DNA from: Mycoplasma zalophi
GTDB taxonomy: Bacteria > Bacillota_I > Bacilli_A > Mycoplasmatales > Metamycoplasmataceae
DNA: 64,000 bases
Direction of reading: 5' to 3'
Assembly (NCBI RefSeq): GCF_018914005.1
Contig: NZ_JAHMHI010000002.1
Span: forward strand, 37,287 to 101,286
Part shown: positions 19,188 to 30,957 of the stretch, one piece after another
Position numbering within the stretch: the stretch's first letter is position 1
Layout: each line of letters begins with the position of its first letter
Program-made: the position numbers and the translations under genes
Notes under the pieces: model-generated
What the model was told of the DNA's origin: nothing
Seen by the model: the letters and a program-made list of their open reading frames with translations, nothing else
Databases searched by the model: none

Positions 19188-20024
19188 ATGGATGTTTATA
19201 ATTGACCTATTGAGTATAAAGAAAATGATAATAGACCTGAAATCATTATGGTTTTAGGTGCATTTGAGTCACTACATTTAGGTCATTATGAATTATTTAA
19301 ATTAGCAAAGCAATTACAAAAGCAAAATGAAAACTATCAAATAGCTTGTTTATTATTTAAAAATAAATTACACAATATAGAAAAAATTTTTCAATTAAAA
19401 TCAAGAATTTATACTTTAGACCATTTGGAAGTACAAAAAACAATAGTTATAAATTTTGATGAAAATTTTAAAAATATTGATCCACTTACTTTTATTAATA
19501 AATTAAAAGAATTAAATGTAAAAATAATAATTTCAGGATCAGATTTTAGATTTGGATTTAACCGTCAAGGTAATAATGAACTTTTAAAAAAACACTTTAT
19601 TGTTCACATAATTAAAGAAAAGAAAATTAATAACACAAAAATCTCAAGTACAATTATTAGACAATTAATAAAAGAAGGAAAATTAGAAGTTGCTAATAAT
19701 TTATTAATTGAAGATTATGCGTTTATTACATCTATTAAAAATTACAAGTTTGATTTTCCTAAAAATTTAGTAAAATTACCTGCCGGAATTTATTTTTGTA
19801 ATTTAGTTTATAAAGATATTGAATATCATGGGTTTATTTTTATAAATTATGAATCAAAAGAAAATCAAGTTGTCTTTTTAGATTTAGAAGAAGATAATTT
19901 ATTTTTTGATGAATTATTTATTGAAGTTATTAAAAATTTTAGAAACATACATCACATAGCAGAAAATAAGATTTTTAAGTCTGATTTCAAAGAAGCAATT
20001 AATTTTTTTAAAAATAAGGTATAA
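19188..20024 (+). CDS. ribF: FAD synthetase / riboflavin kinase family
   Basis: A 278-aa protein of the RibF family. The nucleotidyltransferase signature GAFESLHLGHYELFKLA lies near residue 22, and ISGSDFRFGFNRQG and NTKISSTIIRQLIKEGKL follow, as in RibF FAD synthetases. The family makes FMN and FAD from riboflavin. The C-terminal ~100 residues are where the kinase domain sits, but the part is short and its typical motif is weak, so only FAD synthesis is safe to claim. The start MDVYNWPIEYK is 2 nt after the HAD gene. FAD is needed by TrxB and Nox in this window, and flavin by the monooxygenases. Confidence 0.88.
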
Positions 20025-20030
20025 TAGTTT

Positions 20031-20100
20031 TGCATATTGCAAATTAATATTTTTTGCTCGGTTTAAAAAAATTTTTTATGCTGGGTTTAAAAGGAGAACA
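20031..20100 (+). promoter_or_regulatory. rpsO leader with inverted and direct repeats
   Basis: The 77 nt between ribF and rpsO hold an inverted repeat TTGCA-TAT-TGCAA and two nearly identical 14-nt copies (TGCTCGGTTTAAAA at 20055 and TGCTGGGTTTAAAA at 20079; 13 of 14 match). The second copy abuts the AAGGAG ribosome site. S15 controls its own mRNA in many bacteria, so this could be its target; that is inference. Confidence 0.5.
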
Positions 20101-20101
20101 A

Positions 20102-20368
20102 ATGATAACAAAAGAAAAAAAACTTGAATTAATTAAAAAATTTGGAAAAAATGAAAAAGATTCAGGATCAATTGAAGTACAAATTGCGATTTTAACTGAA
20201 GATATTGAATCATTAAAAAACCATTTCCAAACAAATAAAAAAGATTTACACTCAATGCGTGGATTCATGGCAAAAGTTAACCACCGTAAATCATTATTAG
20301 CATACTTAAAATCAAATGATCAAAATGCTTATTTAAAACTAATTCAAGAACTAAAAATTAGAAAATAA
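20102..20368 (+). CDS. rpsO: 30S ribosomal protein S15
   Basis: An 88-aa S15, the standard length. It binds the central domain of 16S rRNA early in 30S assembly. Matching motifs are [37 protein letters not shown] and [16 protein letters not shown]. The start at 20102 follows AAAAGGAG; a longer in-frame reading from 20054 would run through the leader repeats and is not favoured. A strong terminator follows. Confidence 0.97.
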   Translation: MITKEKKLELIKKFGKNEKDSGSIEVQIAILTEDIESLKNHFQTNKKDLHSMRGFMAKVNHRKSLLAYLKSNDQNAYLKLIQELKIRK

Positions 20369-20380
20369 TTTTTTAATATT

Positions 20381-20420
20381 AAACTCAGACATTGTATTAT
20401 TAAACACTGTCTGAGTTTTT
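20381..20420 (+). terminator. Terminator after rpsO
   Basis: AAACTCAGACA / TGTCTGAGTTT stem followed by T residues. Confidence 0.85.
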
Positions 20421-20423
20421 AAT

Positions 20424-20463
20424 TAAAAAAAATAAAACTCATTTGGTTAATGTGAGTTTTATT
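20424..20463 (-). terminator. Terminator of tRNA-Lys
   Basis: Minus-strand hairpin AATAAAACTCA / TGAGTTTTATT followed by seven T residues, just beyond the tRNA 3' end. Confidence 0.75.
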
Positions 20464-20478
20464 AGGTGAAATAACATA

Positions 20479-20554
20479 TGGTACACCATACAGGGCTCGA
20501 ACCTGTGACCCGAAGATTAAGAGTCTCCTGCTCTACCAACTGAGCTAATGATGC
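20479..20554 (-). tRNA. tRNA-Lys (CUU)
   Basis: A minus-strand cloverleaf. Acceptor GCATCAT pairs with ATGGTGT with two G-U pairs; CCA is encoded. Anticodon loop CTCTTAA gives CTT (reads AAG). It is the only tRNA here on the minus strand. Upstream is AAAATTATTTTTGTGATATATT, resembling the other stable-RNA promoters. Confidence 0.95.
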
Positions 20555-20649
20555 ATATATATTTAATATATCACAAAAATAATTTTTGTTGCAATAAAAA
20601 TAAAGTATAATAATATATTATCAAAATAATATCAAAATTTGGAGGTATT

Positions 20650-21906
20650 ATGTATAAAAAAGTAGAGTTAAAAGATAAAGAAATTGCAGAATTAATTAAC
20701 AAAGAAGCACAAAGACAAAACGATAATATTGAATTAATTGCTTCTGAAAATTATGTTTCAGAAGATGTTATGAAAGCAATCGGAACATGTTTGACAAATA
20801 AATATGCAGAAGGATACCCAAATGCTAGATATTATGATGGTTGTGAATTTGTTGATCAAATAGAAAATATTGCGATAAATAGAGCATGTCAATTATTTAG
20901 TTGTGCTTATGCAAATGTTCAACCTTATAGTGGTTCAGTTGCCAATGCAGCTGTTTATATGGCGTTATGTGAACAAGGAGATAAAGTTTTAGGTCTTGAA
21001 CTTTCTTCAGGTGGTCACTTAACACATGGATATAAAATTTCATTTAGTGGTAAATTTTATGAAACACATTTTTATGAAGTTGATGAAAATGGACTTTTAG
21101 ATTATGATAAAATTGAACAAATAGCTTTAGAAATTAAACCTAAAATGATAATTACAGGTTACAGTGCTTATTCACAAATTATTGACTTTAAAAGATTTAG
21201 AGAAATAGCAGATAAAGTGGGAGCTTATTTATTTGCTGATGTAAGTCATATTGCAGGATTAATTGTTGCCGGTGAACACCCTTCTCCATTTCCTTATGCA
21301 GATGTTGTTATGACAACGACACATAAAACTTTAAGAGGAACTAGAGGAGCAATAATTTTAACAAACTCAGAAGATATAATTAAAAAGATTAATCGTTCAG
21401 TTTTTCCAGGTTATCAAGGAGGACCTTTAGTTCATCAAATTGCAGCAAAAGCAGTTTCATTTAAAGAAGCCCTAAGTCAAGATTTTAAAAAATATGCTCA
21501 ACAAATTATTTTAAATGCAAATGTTTTTTGTCGTCAATTTATCTCAAAAGGAGTAAAAATAGTTTCTGGCCTAACTCAAAATCATTTATTTACAATAGAT
21601 GTAAAATCATCATATGGTTTAACAGGAAAAAAAGCAGCAGAAATTTTAAGTAGTATTAAAATTACAGCAAATAAAAATACAATTCCTAATGATTCAGAAA
21701 AACCTACTGTTGCAAGTGGTATTCGTTTAGGAGTTGCTGCAATGACAACAAGGGGATTTACAGAAAACCAATTTATAATAATTGCTAACTTAATTCATAA
21801 AGCACTATCTGAACCAGAAAATTATGTATTACATGAAATAATTAAAAAAGAAATTTTAAAATTATCTGCAGATTTTCCAATTAAAAAATATACAGTTAAT
21901 GAATAA
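20650..21906 (+). CDS. glyA: Serine hydroxymethyltransferase
   Basis: A 418-aa PLP enzyme that interconverts serine and glycine with tetrahydrofolate, feeding one-carbon units. Motifs: [32 protein letters not shown], and the PLP lysine in [13 protein letters not shown] near residue 226. Length is normal for the family. A GGAGG ribosome site sits 4 nt before ATG. It is monocistronic with its own terminator, divergent from tRNA-Lys. Confidence 0.97.
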   Translation: MYKKVELKDKEIAELINKEAQRQNDNIELIASENYVSEDVMKAIGTCLTNKYAEGYPNARYYDGCEFVDQIENIAINRACQLFSCAYANVQPYSGSVANAAVYMALCEQGDKVLGLELSSGGHLTHGYKISFSGKFYETHFYEVDENGLLDYDKIEQIALEIKPKMIITGYSAYSQIIDFKRFREIADKVGAYLFADVSHIAGLIVAGEHPSPFPYADVVMTTTHKTLRGTRGAIILTNSEDIIKKINRSVFPGYQGGPLVHQIAAKAVSFKEALSQDFKKYAQQIILNANVFCRQFISKGVKIVSGLTQNHLFTIDVKSSYGLTGKKAAEILSSIKITANKNTIPNDSEKPTVASGIRLGVAAMTTRGFTENQFIIIANLIHKALSEPENYVLHEIIKKEILKLSADFPIKKYTVNE

Positions 21907-21912
21907 AAAAAG

Positions 21913-21946
21913 ATGTTGTTTGTAAAAAAACAACATTTTTATTTTT
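21913..21946 (+). terminator. Terminator after glyA
   Basis: ATGTTGTTT / AAACAACAT hairpin followed by a T-rich run. Confidence 0.85.
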
Positions 21947-21971
21947 TTTAATCACAAACAAAAAATAGTTG

Positions 21972-21995
21972 TATAATTATCTTGAAATCAAGATA
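21972..21995 (+). promoter_or_regulatory. marR promoter with palindromic operator
   Basis: A -10 box TATAAT (21972-21977) is followed at once by the perfect 18-bp palindrome TATCTTGA-AA-TCAAGATA (21978-21995). It covers the transcription start, the usual place for a MarR autorepressor site, and ends 3 nt before the AGGAGG ribosome site. Confidence 0.8.
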
Positions 21996-22009
21996 TTTAG
22001 GAGGCAGTT

Positions 22010-22411
22010 ATTAACGAATTAAAAAGCATTATAGGTATTATGAGAGCTAATAATAAACTTATATTAGATTTAAAAAAAACATTGTCTAATTATGACATAA
22101 ATCAAAGTGAATTTGCTGTTCTTGAATACTTGTACCACAAAGGAACAAAAAATATCGATGAAATAAGAAAACACATTTTACTAACAAGTGGTAGTGTAAC
22201 TTATGTTATTGATAAATTAGAACAAAAAGAATATGTAATACGTAGCGTATGTAGTACAGATAAAAGAATTTTCTGAGTTGATATCACTGAAAAAGGTAAA
22301 AAATTAATATCAGAAATTTTTCCAATTCATAAATTAAATACAAAAAATATTTTTAAAAAATTAAACCAAGAAGAAATTTTATTATTAAATAAACTATTAC
22401 AAAAAATATAA
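22010..22411 (+). CDS. MarR family transcriptional regulator, probable AUU start
   Basis: A 133-aa winged-helix regulator: FAVLEYLYHKGTKNIDEIRKHI, then the recognition helix LTSGSVTYVIDKLEQKEYV and the wing CSTDKRIFWVDITEKGKKL are typical of MarR. MarR proteins sense small molecules or oxidants and release their own operator. The first ATG (22040) has no ribosome site. A strong AGGAGG at 21999-22004 lies 5 nt before an in-frame ATT at 22010, which would add the normal MarR first helix (reads INELKSIIGIMRANNKL). The palindrome upstream is its likely operator. The two flavin monooxygenases follow in the same direction with no terminator between. Confidence 0.88.
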
Positions 22412-22435
22412 AAATATACAAATTAAGGAGTAACA

Positions 22436-23506
22436 ATGAAAGTAGAATTAGGAATTACAACATTTGGAGAAACAACAATAATAGAAGGTAAAGAACAACC
22501 TATATCACATGACCAAAGATTAAGAGATATGATTGAAGAAATGAAACTAGCTGATGAAGTAGGATTAGATGTTTATGCTATTGGTGAACACCATAGAAAA
22601 GATTTTGCAGTTTCAGCACCTGAAATTGTTTTAGCAGCAGGAGCAGCTGTAACTAAAAATATAAAATTATCAACAGCAGTTACAATTCTTTCATCAATTG
22701 ATCCAATTAGAGTTTATCAACAATTTGCAACAATAGATGCAATATCAAACGGAAGAGCAGAAATTATGGTTGGAAGAGGTTCATTTATTGAATCATTTCC
22801 GCTATTTGGATATAAATTAGAAAATTATTCTGAGTTATTTACTGAAAAATTAGAAATGTTAAAACAAATTAATGACAATGAAATATTAAATTGAAAGGGA
22901 AAATTCACTCAATCAGTTGAAAATACGGGAATTTATCCTAGAGTTGCTAATAATAAAAAATTACCAATCTGAGTAGCAACAGGTGGAAATCCTGAATCAA
23001 CAGTAAGCATTGCATCACAAGGATTACCAATTTCTTATGCAATAATTGGTGGGTCACCAAAATATTTTAAAGGTTTAATAGATGCTTATCGTTCAATTGG
23101 TAGACAATTTGGATTTACAGATAAACAATTACAAGTTTCATCACATTCATGAGGATTTTTAGGTGATGATGATCAAGAAACAATTGATAAATACTTCCAC
23201 CCAACAAAACAATTAGTAGATCAAATTTCAAAAGAAAGATCACATTGACAACCATTATCAAAAGAACAATATTTAAACAGTGTATCAGATGATGGAGCTA
23301 TTTTTGTAGGAGATGCTAAACGTGTTACAAAAAAAATAATTTCAACAATGGAATTATTAGGAATAGATAGATTTTATTTACACATTCCAGTTGGTTCAAT
23401 GGAACACAAAGATGTAATGAGAGCTATTGAAATTTTTGGAAAAGAAGTAGCACCAAAAGTAAGAGAATATTTTAAAGATAAAGAAAAAAGAGAACCAGGA
23501 ATGTAA
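22436..23506 (+). CDS. Luciferase-like (LLM class) flavin-dependent oxidoreductase 1
   Basis: A 356-aa TIM-barrel protein of the bacterial-luciferase-like family. It shows the family start ELGITTFGET, DVYAIGEHHRKDFAVSAPEIVL (the EHH segment is a family hallmark), AAVTKNIKLSTAVT and SNGRAEIMVGRGSF. Members use reduced FMN and oxygen to oxidise organic substrates, or bind F420 in other lineages. The substrate is unknown. It has a TAAGGAG ribosome site and lies 24 nt after marR. A close paralogue starts 14 nt downstream. I infer regulation by MarR. Confidence 0.85.
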
Positions 23507-23520
23507 TTAAAGGAGTAGTT

Positions 23521-24570
23521 ATGGAAATAGAATTAGGAATTAGTACATTTGGTGAAACAACCGTTATTGAAGGTCAAAAAGAAGCAATATCACATGACCA
23601 AAGAATTAGAGATATGATTGAAGAAGTTCAATTAGCAGATAAATTAGGAGTAGATGTTTATGCAATTGGTGAACACCACAGAAAAGATTTTGCAGTATCA
23701 GCACCTGAAATTGTTTTAGCAGCAGCCGCTTCAAGCACTAAAAATATTAAATTATCTTCTGCTGTTACTGTTATTTCTTCAATTGATCCAATCAGGGTTT
23801 ATCAGCAATATGCAACAATAGATGCAATTTCAAACGGAAGAGCTGAAATTATGACAGGTAGAGGATCATTTACTGAGTCATTTCCACTTTTTGGATATAA
23901 GTTAGAAAATTATTCAGAATTATTTGATGAAAAATCAAAAATGTTAGATGCAATTAATGAAAATGAAATTCTAGATTGAGAAGGTAAATTCACTCAAACT
24001 GTAAAAAACACTGGAATTTATCCAAGAGTAGCAAATAATAAAAAATTACCAATTTGAGTAGCAACAGGAGGAACACCTGAATCAACTTATAAAATTGCTA
24101 AGCAAGGACATTTTATTAATTATGCAATAATATGAGGTAATTGAGAAAAATGAGCTGCATTAATTGAAAAATACCGTACAACAGCAAAAGAAGCAGGTCA
24201 CAAACCAGAAGATATTAAAGTTGGTACTCACTCATGAGGATTTATTGCAGAAACTGATAAAGAAGCACAAGATAAATACTTTTATCCAACTAAGTTATTA
24301 GTAGATCAACTTGCAACAGAAAGACCAAAATGAAGACCATTAACCCATGAAGGTTATTTACATGGTTTAGGAGAAAAAAGACCATTTTTTGTTGGTAGTC
24401 CTGAAACAGTTGCAAAAAAAATTATTGACTTTATTGAAGATTTAAAAATTGATAGATTTTTATTACACTTACCAATTGGATCATTAAAACATGAAGATGT
24501 TATGAAAGCAATTGAATTATATGGAACTAAAGTAATTCCAATTGTAAAAAATCATTTTAAAAATAAATAA
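23521..24570 (+). CDS. Luciferase-like (LLM class) flavin-dependent oxidoreductase 2
   Basis: A 349-aa paralogue of the preceding gene, very similar over the first ~150 residues (GEHHRKDFAVSAPEIVLAA, SNGRAEIMTGRGSFTESFP) and less so in the C-terminal half, where the substrate pocket lies. This fits tandem duplication followed by substrate or partner divergence. LLM enzymes can work as heterodimers, like LuxA/LuxB, so the pair may form one complex; this is inference. It starts with AAAGGAG 14 nt after gene 1 and ends at a strong terminator. Confidence 0.85.
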
Positions 24571-24613
24571 AATAAATTCTTTGTCAAAAAAATGGCAAAG
24601 AATTTATTTTTTA
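24571..24613 (+). terminator. Terminator after the monooxygenase operon
   Basis: AATAAATTCTTTG / CAAAGAATTTATT, a 13-bp stem with T run. Confidence 0.9.
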
Positions 24614-24660
24614 GCTTTGTTGTTATAAAATATATATAAAAATTATACTTAAGGACATTT

Positions 24661-26163
24661 ATGCAAAATCAAGTTAAAAAAATCGGTATTTTCTTTTCTA
24701 TTATGATGATGGTGGGATCAGTTGTTGGAATAGGAATATTTTTTAAAAATAATTCAGTTGCTGAAGCTACTAATCATAATGGTATAACCTGATTATTAGC
24801 TTGAATTATTGGAGGGATTATTTCAATATCTTCTGCTGTTTGTTTTGGTGAAATTGGTTCATTTAAGCATACAAAATTATCAGGAATAAGTAACTGAACT
24901 TACAAAATAGCAGGTAATAAATTAGGTTATTTTGTTAATAATTCTTATGCTTTATTTTATTATGGAATTTTAATTTCTGTTATTGGAATTTTTGGTTCAG
25001 AAATATTTTTTTATTTTCTATCACAAACTTTTAATTTAAATTTTATTTTAACATTTCCTCTTTGGATGCATATTTTAGTAGGTATATTTTTTAGTACATT
25101 CTTTTTATTTTTGAATTTCTTTTCGGTTTATATATCCGCATTTTTTCAAACAATAGTAACAATTATTAAATTTATTCCTTTATTATTTGCTTTAATAGTT
25201 GGTATAATTTTTCCATTTCAACACAATATAATGGGATTTAATGCTTTTTATAATTCATCATTTTCAATAAAAGCAGTTATTGTTATTTTACCTGCTATTT
25301 TATTTTCATATGATGCATTTTTAGTTTCAGGTTCAATAGGTAATAAAGTAAAAAATAGTGAAAAAAATCTTCCTAGGGTGATTATTGTAGGAATGTCAAT
25401 TGTAACAATTTTATATACATTAATAGCAGTTTCATCAATATTGCATAATCAGGGTTCAATTAGTCAACTTATTTTAGATTCGCTAAAAATAAAAAAAGTA
25501 CAGGCGGTTTTAAATATAATTTTATTTTTCTTAATTATTTCAACCTTTGGGGTAATTAATGGACTAACCAGTGCTTTTGTAAACGAAATCGAAAACATGG
25601 TTAGTGCTAAGTTAATATTTGGTTCAGATTATTTAACAAATAAATTAGGTTTTAAACAAACAACTTTATTAATTTCGGTAATTATAAAAATGATATGAGG
25701 AATTTTTATTCTTATTCCTTCTTTAATTTTAAATACTGACATTTTAATTGATGCTTATACTAATTTTGTTGTGGCTATATTTTTTATGATTTATATGATA
25801 ATAATATTTTTATATGCAAAAAACCGTAAAACTATTCATGAAACCAAAAAGATAAATAGTTATTTATTTTATTTAATGGCCTCTGTTGCTGTTATCGGTA
25901 TATTAGTGGCTGAAATTGGTTATTTTATTACAACCATAACATTTTTATTTAATTCTTCTCTTATAAATCCCGCTAAATGAGGTTTATTTTTAGCTTACAA
26001 TCAGCATTTAATTAAACATTATTTACCATTTCTATTAAATATATTAATGATTTTCATTTTCATTTTCATACCTTATCTAAATTTTTATTTAGAAAAGAAA
26101 ATTAACAAAAGAAATTTAATTTCTGAATTTGCAAACCTTATTAAATTAGATAATGAAAAATAA
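24661..26163 (+). CDS. APC-superfamily amino acid permease
   Basis: A 500-aa membrane protein with about 12 hydrophobic segments. The first helix carries MMVGSVVGIGIFFKNNSV, the G-x-G-I-F/G signature of the amino acid-polyamine-organocation superfamily, and a later SYDAFLVSGSIGNKVKNSEKN segment corresponds to transmembrane helix 6 and the loop after it. It shares this layout with ArcD (29168) but is clearly diverged, so the substrate is not assigned. It has an AAGGA ribosome site, is monocistronic and follows the terminator of the monooxygenase operon. Confidence 0.85.
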
Positions 26164-26219
26164 GGTACAAAAAAATCACAGTTGCCTGTGATAATTAGTT
26201 AATAAAGTCACTCAAATCG

Positions 26220-26435
26220 TTATTTTTTATCTTGAGATTTTTGAAATCTACGATTGAATTTTTCAACTTGTCCTGTAGCTTTAGCAGAAGTTCTGTTTCC
26301 AGTGTAAAAAGGATGGCAACCTGAACAAACATCGATTGATATTTTGTTAGCTGTTGTTCCAAATTCATGTTCTGTTCCGCATGATGAGCAAGCTATTTTC
26401 ATTTGACTGTATTCTGGGTGGATACCTTGTTTCAT
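26220..26435 (-). CDS. rpmE: 50S ribosomal protein L31
   Basis: A 71-aa L31 (MKQGIHPEYSQMKIACSSCG). It bridges the large and small subunits on the ribosome surface. It keeps the two CxxC pairs (CSSC and CSGC) of the zinc-binding form, followed by HPFYTGNRTSAKATGQVEKF. The start is preceded by AAGGAGT. It is read divergently from nothing obvious, between the permease gene and the surface nuclease gene. Confidence 0.97.
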   Translation of the reverse strand: MKQGIHPEYSQMKIACSSCGTEHEFGTTANKISIDVCSGCHPFYTGNRTSAKATGQVEKFNRRFQKSQDKK

Positions 26436-26493
26436 ATTAAAGTTACTCCTTTTTGACTTTGTATATTTTATTTTATCACATTTTTATTTTTTT

Positions 26494-27117
26494 TTAATTT
26501 TTTATTGCCTTAGATTTAAATATTTGATCTATTTTTTCGTATTGTGCTCAAAAACCACATTTATTTTTTCTAGCTAGTTGTTCTTTATCTAATAACTGAT
26601 AATAATAATTTACATTTTTTGTGTAGTATATACTTTTGTAATTTAAAGAAATGTAATTTACTCTTGCTAATCCTTTTTTAATCATTTTTAAATTAATTGA
26701 TTTTTTATTTAAATCAAATATTTGTGTCACTGTTCTTTTATAACGATCATATTTTTGAAATTTTCTATCCATATATATTAGATTTTTATTTGTTAAAATG
26801 ATTTGTTTTAAAAAATTTTTTGCTTTTAGTGCTCAACTGTTTTCTATTCCGTGGGTTGATTTTCAAGTATTATTGAATCATCTTCTTGACTCTGGTGTAT
26901 CAATTCCTTGTAATCTAATTAACTCATTTTTTGATGTTTTTAAAGTATCACCATCGATTACTTCTTTGATTGTTTCTTTTGTCAATGAATATAGATTTTT
27001 ATTTTGAATATTTTTAGTATTGTTGTTTTGATAATAAAAACAACTTGTGACACTTAAACCTAAAAAAATGTATTGAAAAAAGATAAATAATCATTTTATT
27101 TGTTTTTTTGTTTTCAT
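26494..27117 (-). CDS. Surface-exposed thermonuclease-like lipoprotein (SNase fold)
   Basis: A 207-aa protein that begins with a basic-hydrophobic signal peptide ending in lipobox LSVTSC (lipidated Cys26), so it would sit on the outer membrane face after Lgt processing. The mature part matches staphylococcal nuclease: VIDGDTLKT (D55, D57), LIRLQGIDTPES (R68, D73, T74, E76) and YDRYKR (R128), covering the known catalytic and calcium-binding positions. Such nucleases degrade host or environmental DNA/RNA to supply nucleotides, and in some mycoplasmas help escape neutrophil traps. Several TGA codons are read as Trp. Domain call is strong; specificity is inferred. Confidence 0.88.
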
Positions 27118-27130
27118 ATTATTATAAGTA

Positions 27131-27164
27131 AAAAAATATAAAAAAACAAGCAATATTGCTTGTT
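27131..27164 (-). terminator. Terminator at the end of rpoE
   Basis: The 20-bp palindrome at 27145-27164 (AACAAGCAAT/ATTGCTTGTT) overlaps the rpoE stop and is followed by T residues on the minus strand. Confidence 0.75.
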
Positions 27165-27417
27165 AATTGTTGTGGATAATTAGTCAGTTGCCATCCGCAA
27201 GTCGATTGAATGTTTTATCAACAGTTAAAAGTTTGTATAATTCTCCACGTTTTTTTTCTAAAAGTTTGTCTTCTGATAAAACACCATTATTTTCAAGTGT
27301 TCATTTTTCTATAAAGCGATTTTTTACATATTGAAAAATGGTTTCAAAGCTTAATTCTTCTTTTTTGTTATCTGAAAACGCTTTTATTGAAACGGTTAAC
27401 ATTGTTTCATTATTCAT
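27163..27417 (-). CDS. rpoE: RNA polymerase delta-like subunit (HARE-HTH)
   Basis: An 84-aa protein resembling the N-terminal HARE-HTH domain of the delta subunit of Firmicutes RNA polymerase. A conserved helix LSFETIFQYVKNRF is followed by KKRGELYKLLTVDKTFNRLADGNWLI, like the family end (RFxxLGxNxWxLR). The acidic C-terminal tail of the B. subtilis protein is absent, as in other small mollicute versions. Delta increases recycling of RNA polymerase. It has a GAGGTG ribosome site. Assignment is by pattern; moderately sure. Confidence 0.7.
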
Positions 27418-29050
<1,633 letters not shown>

Positions 29051-29167
29051 TAATTATTTACAAGGAATTTAACAAATTATATATTGTTATACATTATAAT
29101 CTAATTAAGTCTTTTTATATTCTAATGTATAGAAGACCTAATTCTCAAATTTTTTGAAAGGAAAAAT
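29051..29167 (+). promoter_or_regulatory. arcA-arcD spacer with interrupted inverted repeat
   Basis: 117 nt containing a TATAAT box near 29096 and an interrupted inverted repeat (AATTAAGTCTT at 29103-29113, AAGACCTAATT at 29133-29143). No T run follows, so it is not a simple terminator; it may stabilise the processed arcA or arcD mRNA, or regulate arcD. Confidence 0.4.
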
Positions 29168-30883
29168 ATGTCTGACGAACAATTAGTTATGACTAACGAT
29201 AAAAAGAAAAAAATTAGTTTCTTTTCAGCTATCTTAATTGTTATCGGTGGATCAGTTGGGGCAGGAATATTCCTACGTTCAGATAAAGTTCTTAGAGAAT
29301 CTGGTGGAAATATTTTCTGATCAATTTTTGCTTGAACATTAGCTGCTTTTGCAGTTGTTACAATGGCTATAGCATTAGTTGAAGTTGCTTCAGGTCGTAA
29401 CGATAACCTTGGTATGATCGGATGAAATAAAGCCTTTAATGGTGTTTATGTATATAAAGGATGTAAATGATTTATGACATTCTTATATCTACCATTTACT
29501 TTCTACTTTATGCCTTTATATGTTATTATTCAAATGCAAGATGCTGCATCAGGATTCGTTGCTGGTGGTGGTGAATTAATAAACAAAGCATTTGGAGAAA
29601 ATGATTGAATTATCATGATGGTTCTATCACTTGGAATCTCAGCTTGATTCTTCTTTACAGCAGGATTAAGTTCATGATTAGGTAACATTCAAAACTGAAT
29701 AGTTACATCTTTAAAATTTATACCTTTAATCGTTGTTACTGTTATTGGTTTAGTATTTGCAGGAGGAGCTTTAAGTCAACCAGTTGATAAAACTTCAACT
29801 ACAACTGTTGGACAAAGTTTAATGCAAATTACATGATGAGATGCTAAAGCTTCATCATTAAAAGGATTATCACCAATATTTGGTCTATTTACATCAATGG
29901 CAGGAATTTTCTTTGCTTACGATGGATTCTACGTTACAGCTGGTATTCAATCAGAAATGGCTGAACCTAAAAAAACTCCTTTAGCACTAGTTTTAGGATT
30001 GTCATCAGTTACAGCTATATACTTAATATTAGCTATTTCAATGACAATAGGAGCTGCAGAAGGTGGATTCTACGGATTTGCAGATCCATTATCAAAAATT
30101 AACTCAGGATGACTATTTGGAATAATTAACATGTTTATTTCAATAGGAATTCTAGGAATCATTAACGGATTCGTTATGTGATGTACAAGATTCGTTGAAG
30201 ATTTAGTAAAAGAAGGGGAACTATGAGTTCCACACAGAATTTACAAAAAAATGTTAGTTTCTAAAACTCCATTAGTAGGAACAATTTATTCAATTATTAT
30301 TTCTATACCAGTAGTATTTGCATTTAACGTTGTAGGTTCATTAGCTTACTTCCCAGATGATTATGATGGTTTAGGATACGGTGGAAAACACTTTAGTTCT
30401 AACTTAGGATTTGCTGACTTAATGGCTAACTGATTAGCTGTTATAGCATTCGCATTCATCGCTTTATCAATTTTCGGAGCTCTTAAAAACCGTAAAGGTA
30501 GATGAATTGAAGTTGAAGAAGGAAAACACACAGTATGAGCTGGATGAACAGCTGTTACTCTTGTATTCTCAGCTCTATTCGTTTATGGATTAAACTCATA
30601 CGTTGCTTTAGGATTATTATCATCAAATGGTGGAATGTATGTAGAAGGAACAAAAACATTATCAAACGAATTTATTGGTCAATTAGTAACAAGTATTTTA
30701 CTACCAGTATTTGCACTATTTATGTTTGGAATGGTTCCATTAGAAAAATTCATCATTAACAAGAAAAAAGCTCTATATGAAAGAAAATTAAGTGAAAATC
30801 TATCAGAAGAAGATAGAAAACTATACTTAGAATTACAAGAATTTAACAACTTAAGAATTTCAACATTTGAAGTTGCTCGTTAA
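29168..30883 (+). CDS. arcD: Arginine/ornithine antiporter
   Basis: A 571-aa APC-family membrane protein between arcA and arcB. The first helix has IVIGGSVGAGIFLRSDKV, and FAYDGFYVTAGIQSEMAEPKKTP is the APC helix-6 segment. It has about 12-13 membrane segments and a charged cytoplasmic C-terminal tail. By context it imports arginine in exchange for ornithine, which makes the pathway energetically neutral for transport. Many TGA (Trp) codons are present. An AAAGGA ribosome site precedes ATG and a terminator follows. Confidence 0.93.
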
Positions 30884-30891
30884 TTTTTACT

Positions 30892-30916
30892 AAAATACCC
30901 GAAAGGGTATTTTTTC
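30892..30916 (+). terminator. Terminator after arcD
   Basis: AAAATACCC-GAAA-GGGTATTTT with T run; the GAAA tetraloop makes it stable. Confidence 0.9.
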
Positions 30917-30957
30917 TTGCTTTCATTTTAAAAATGTTGTAAAATATAAGTATATTT

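Noticed and set aside
22436..24570. Long direct repeat suggesting a recent mobile or assembly duplication
   Set aside because: The two copies are diverged paralogous genes with separate ribosome sites, not an identical repeat; no insertion sequence borders them.
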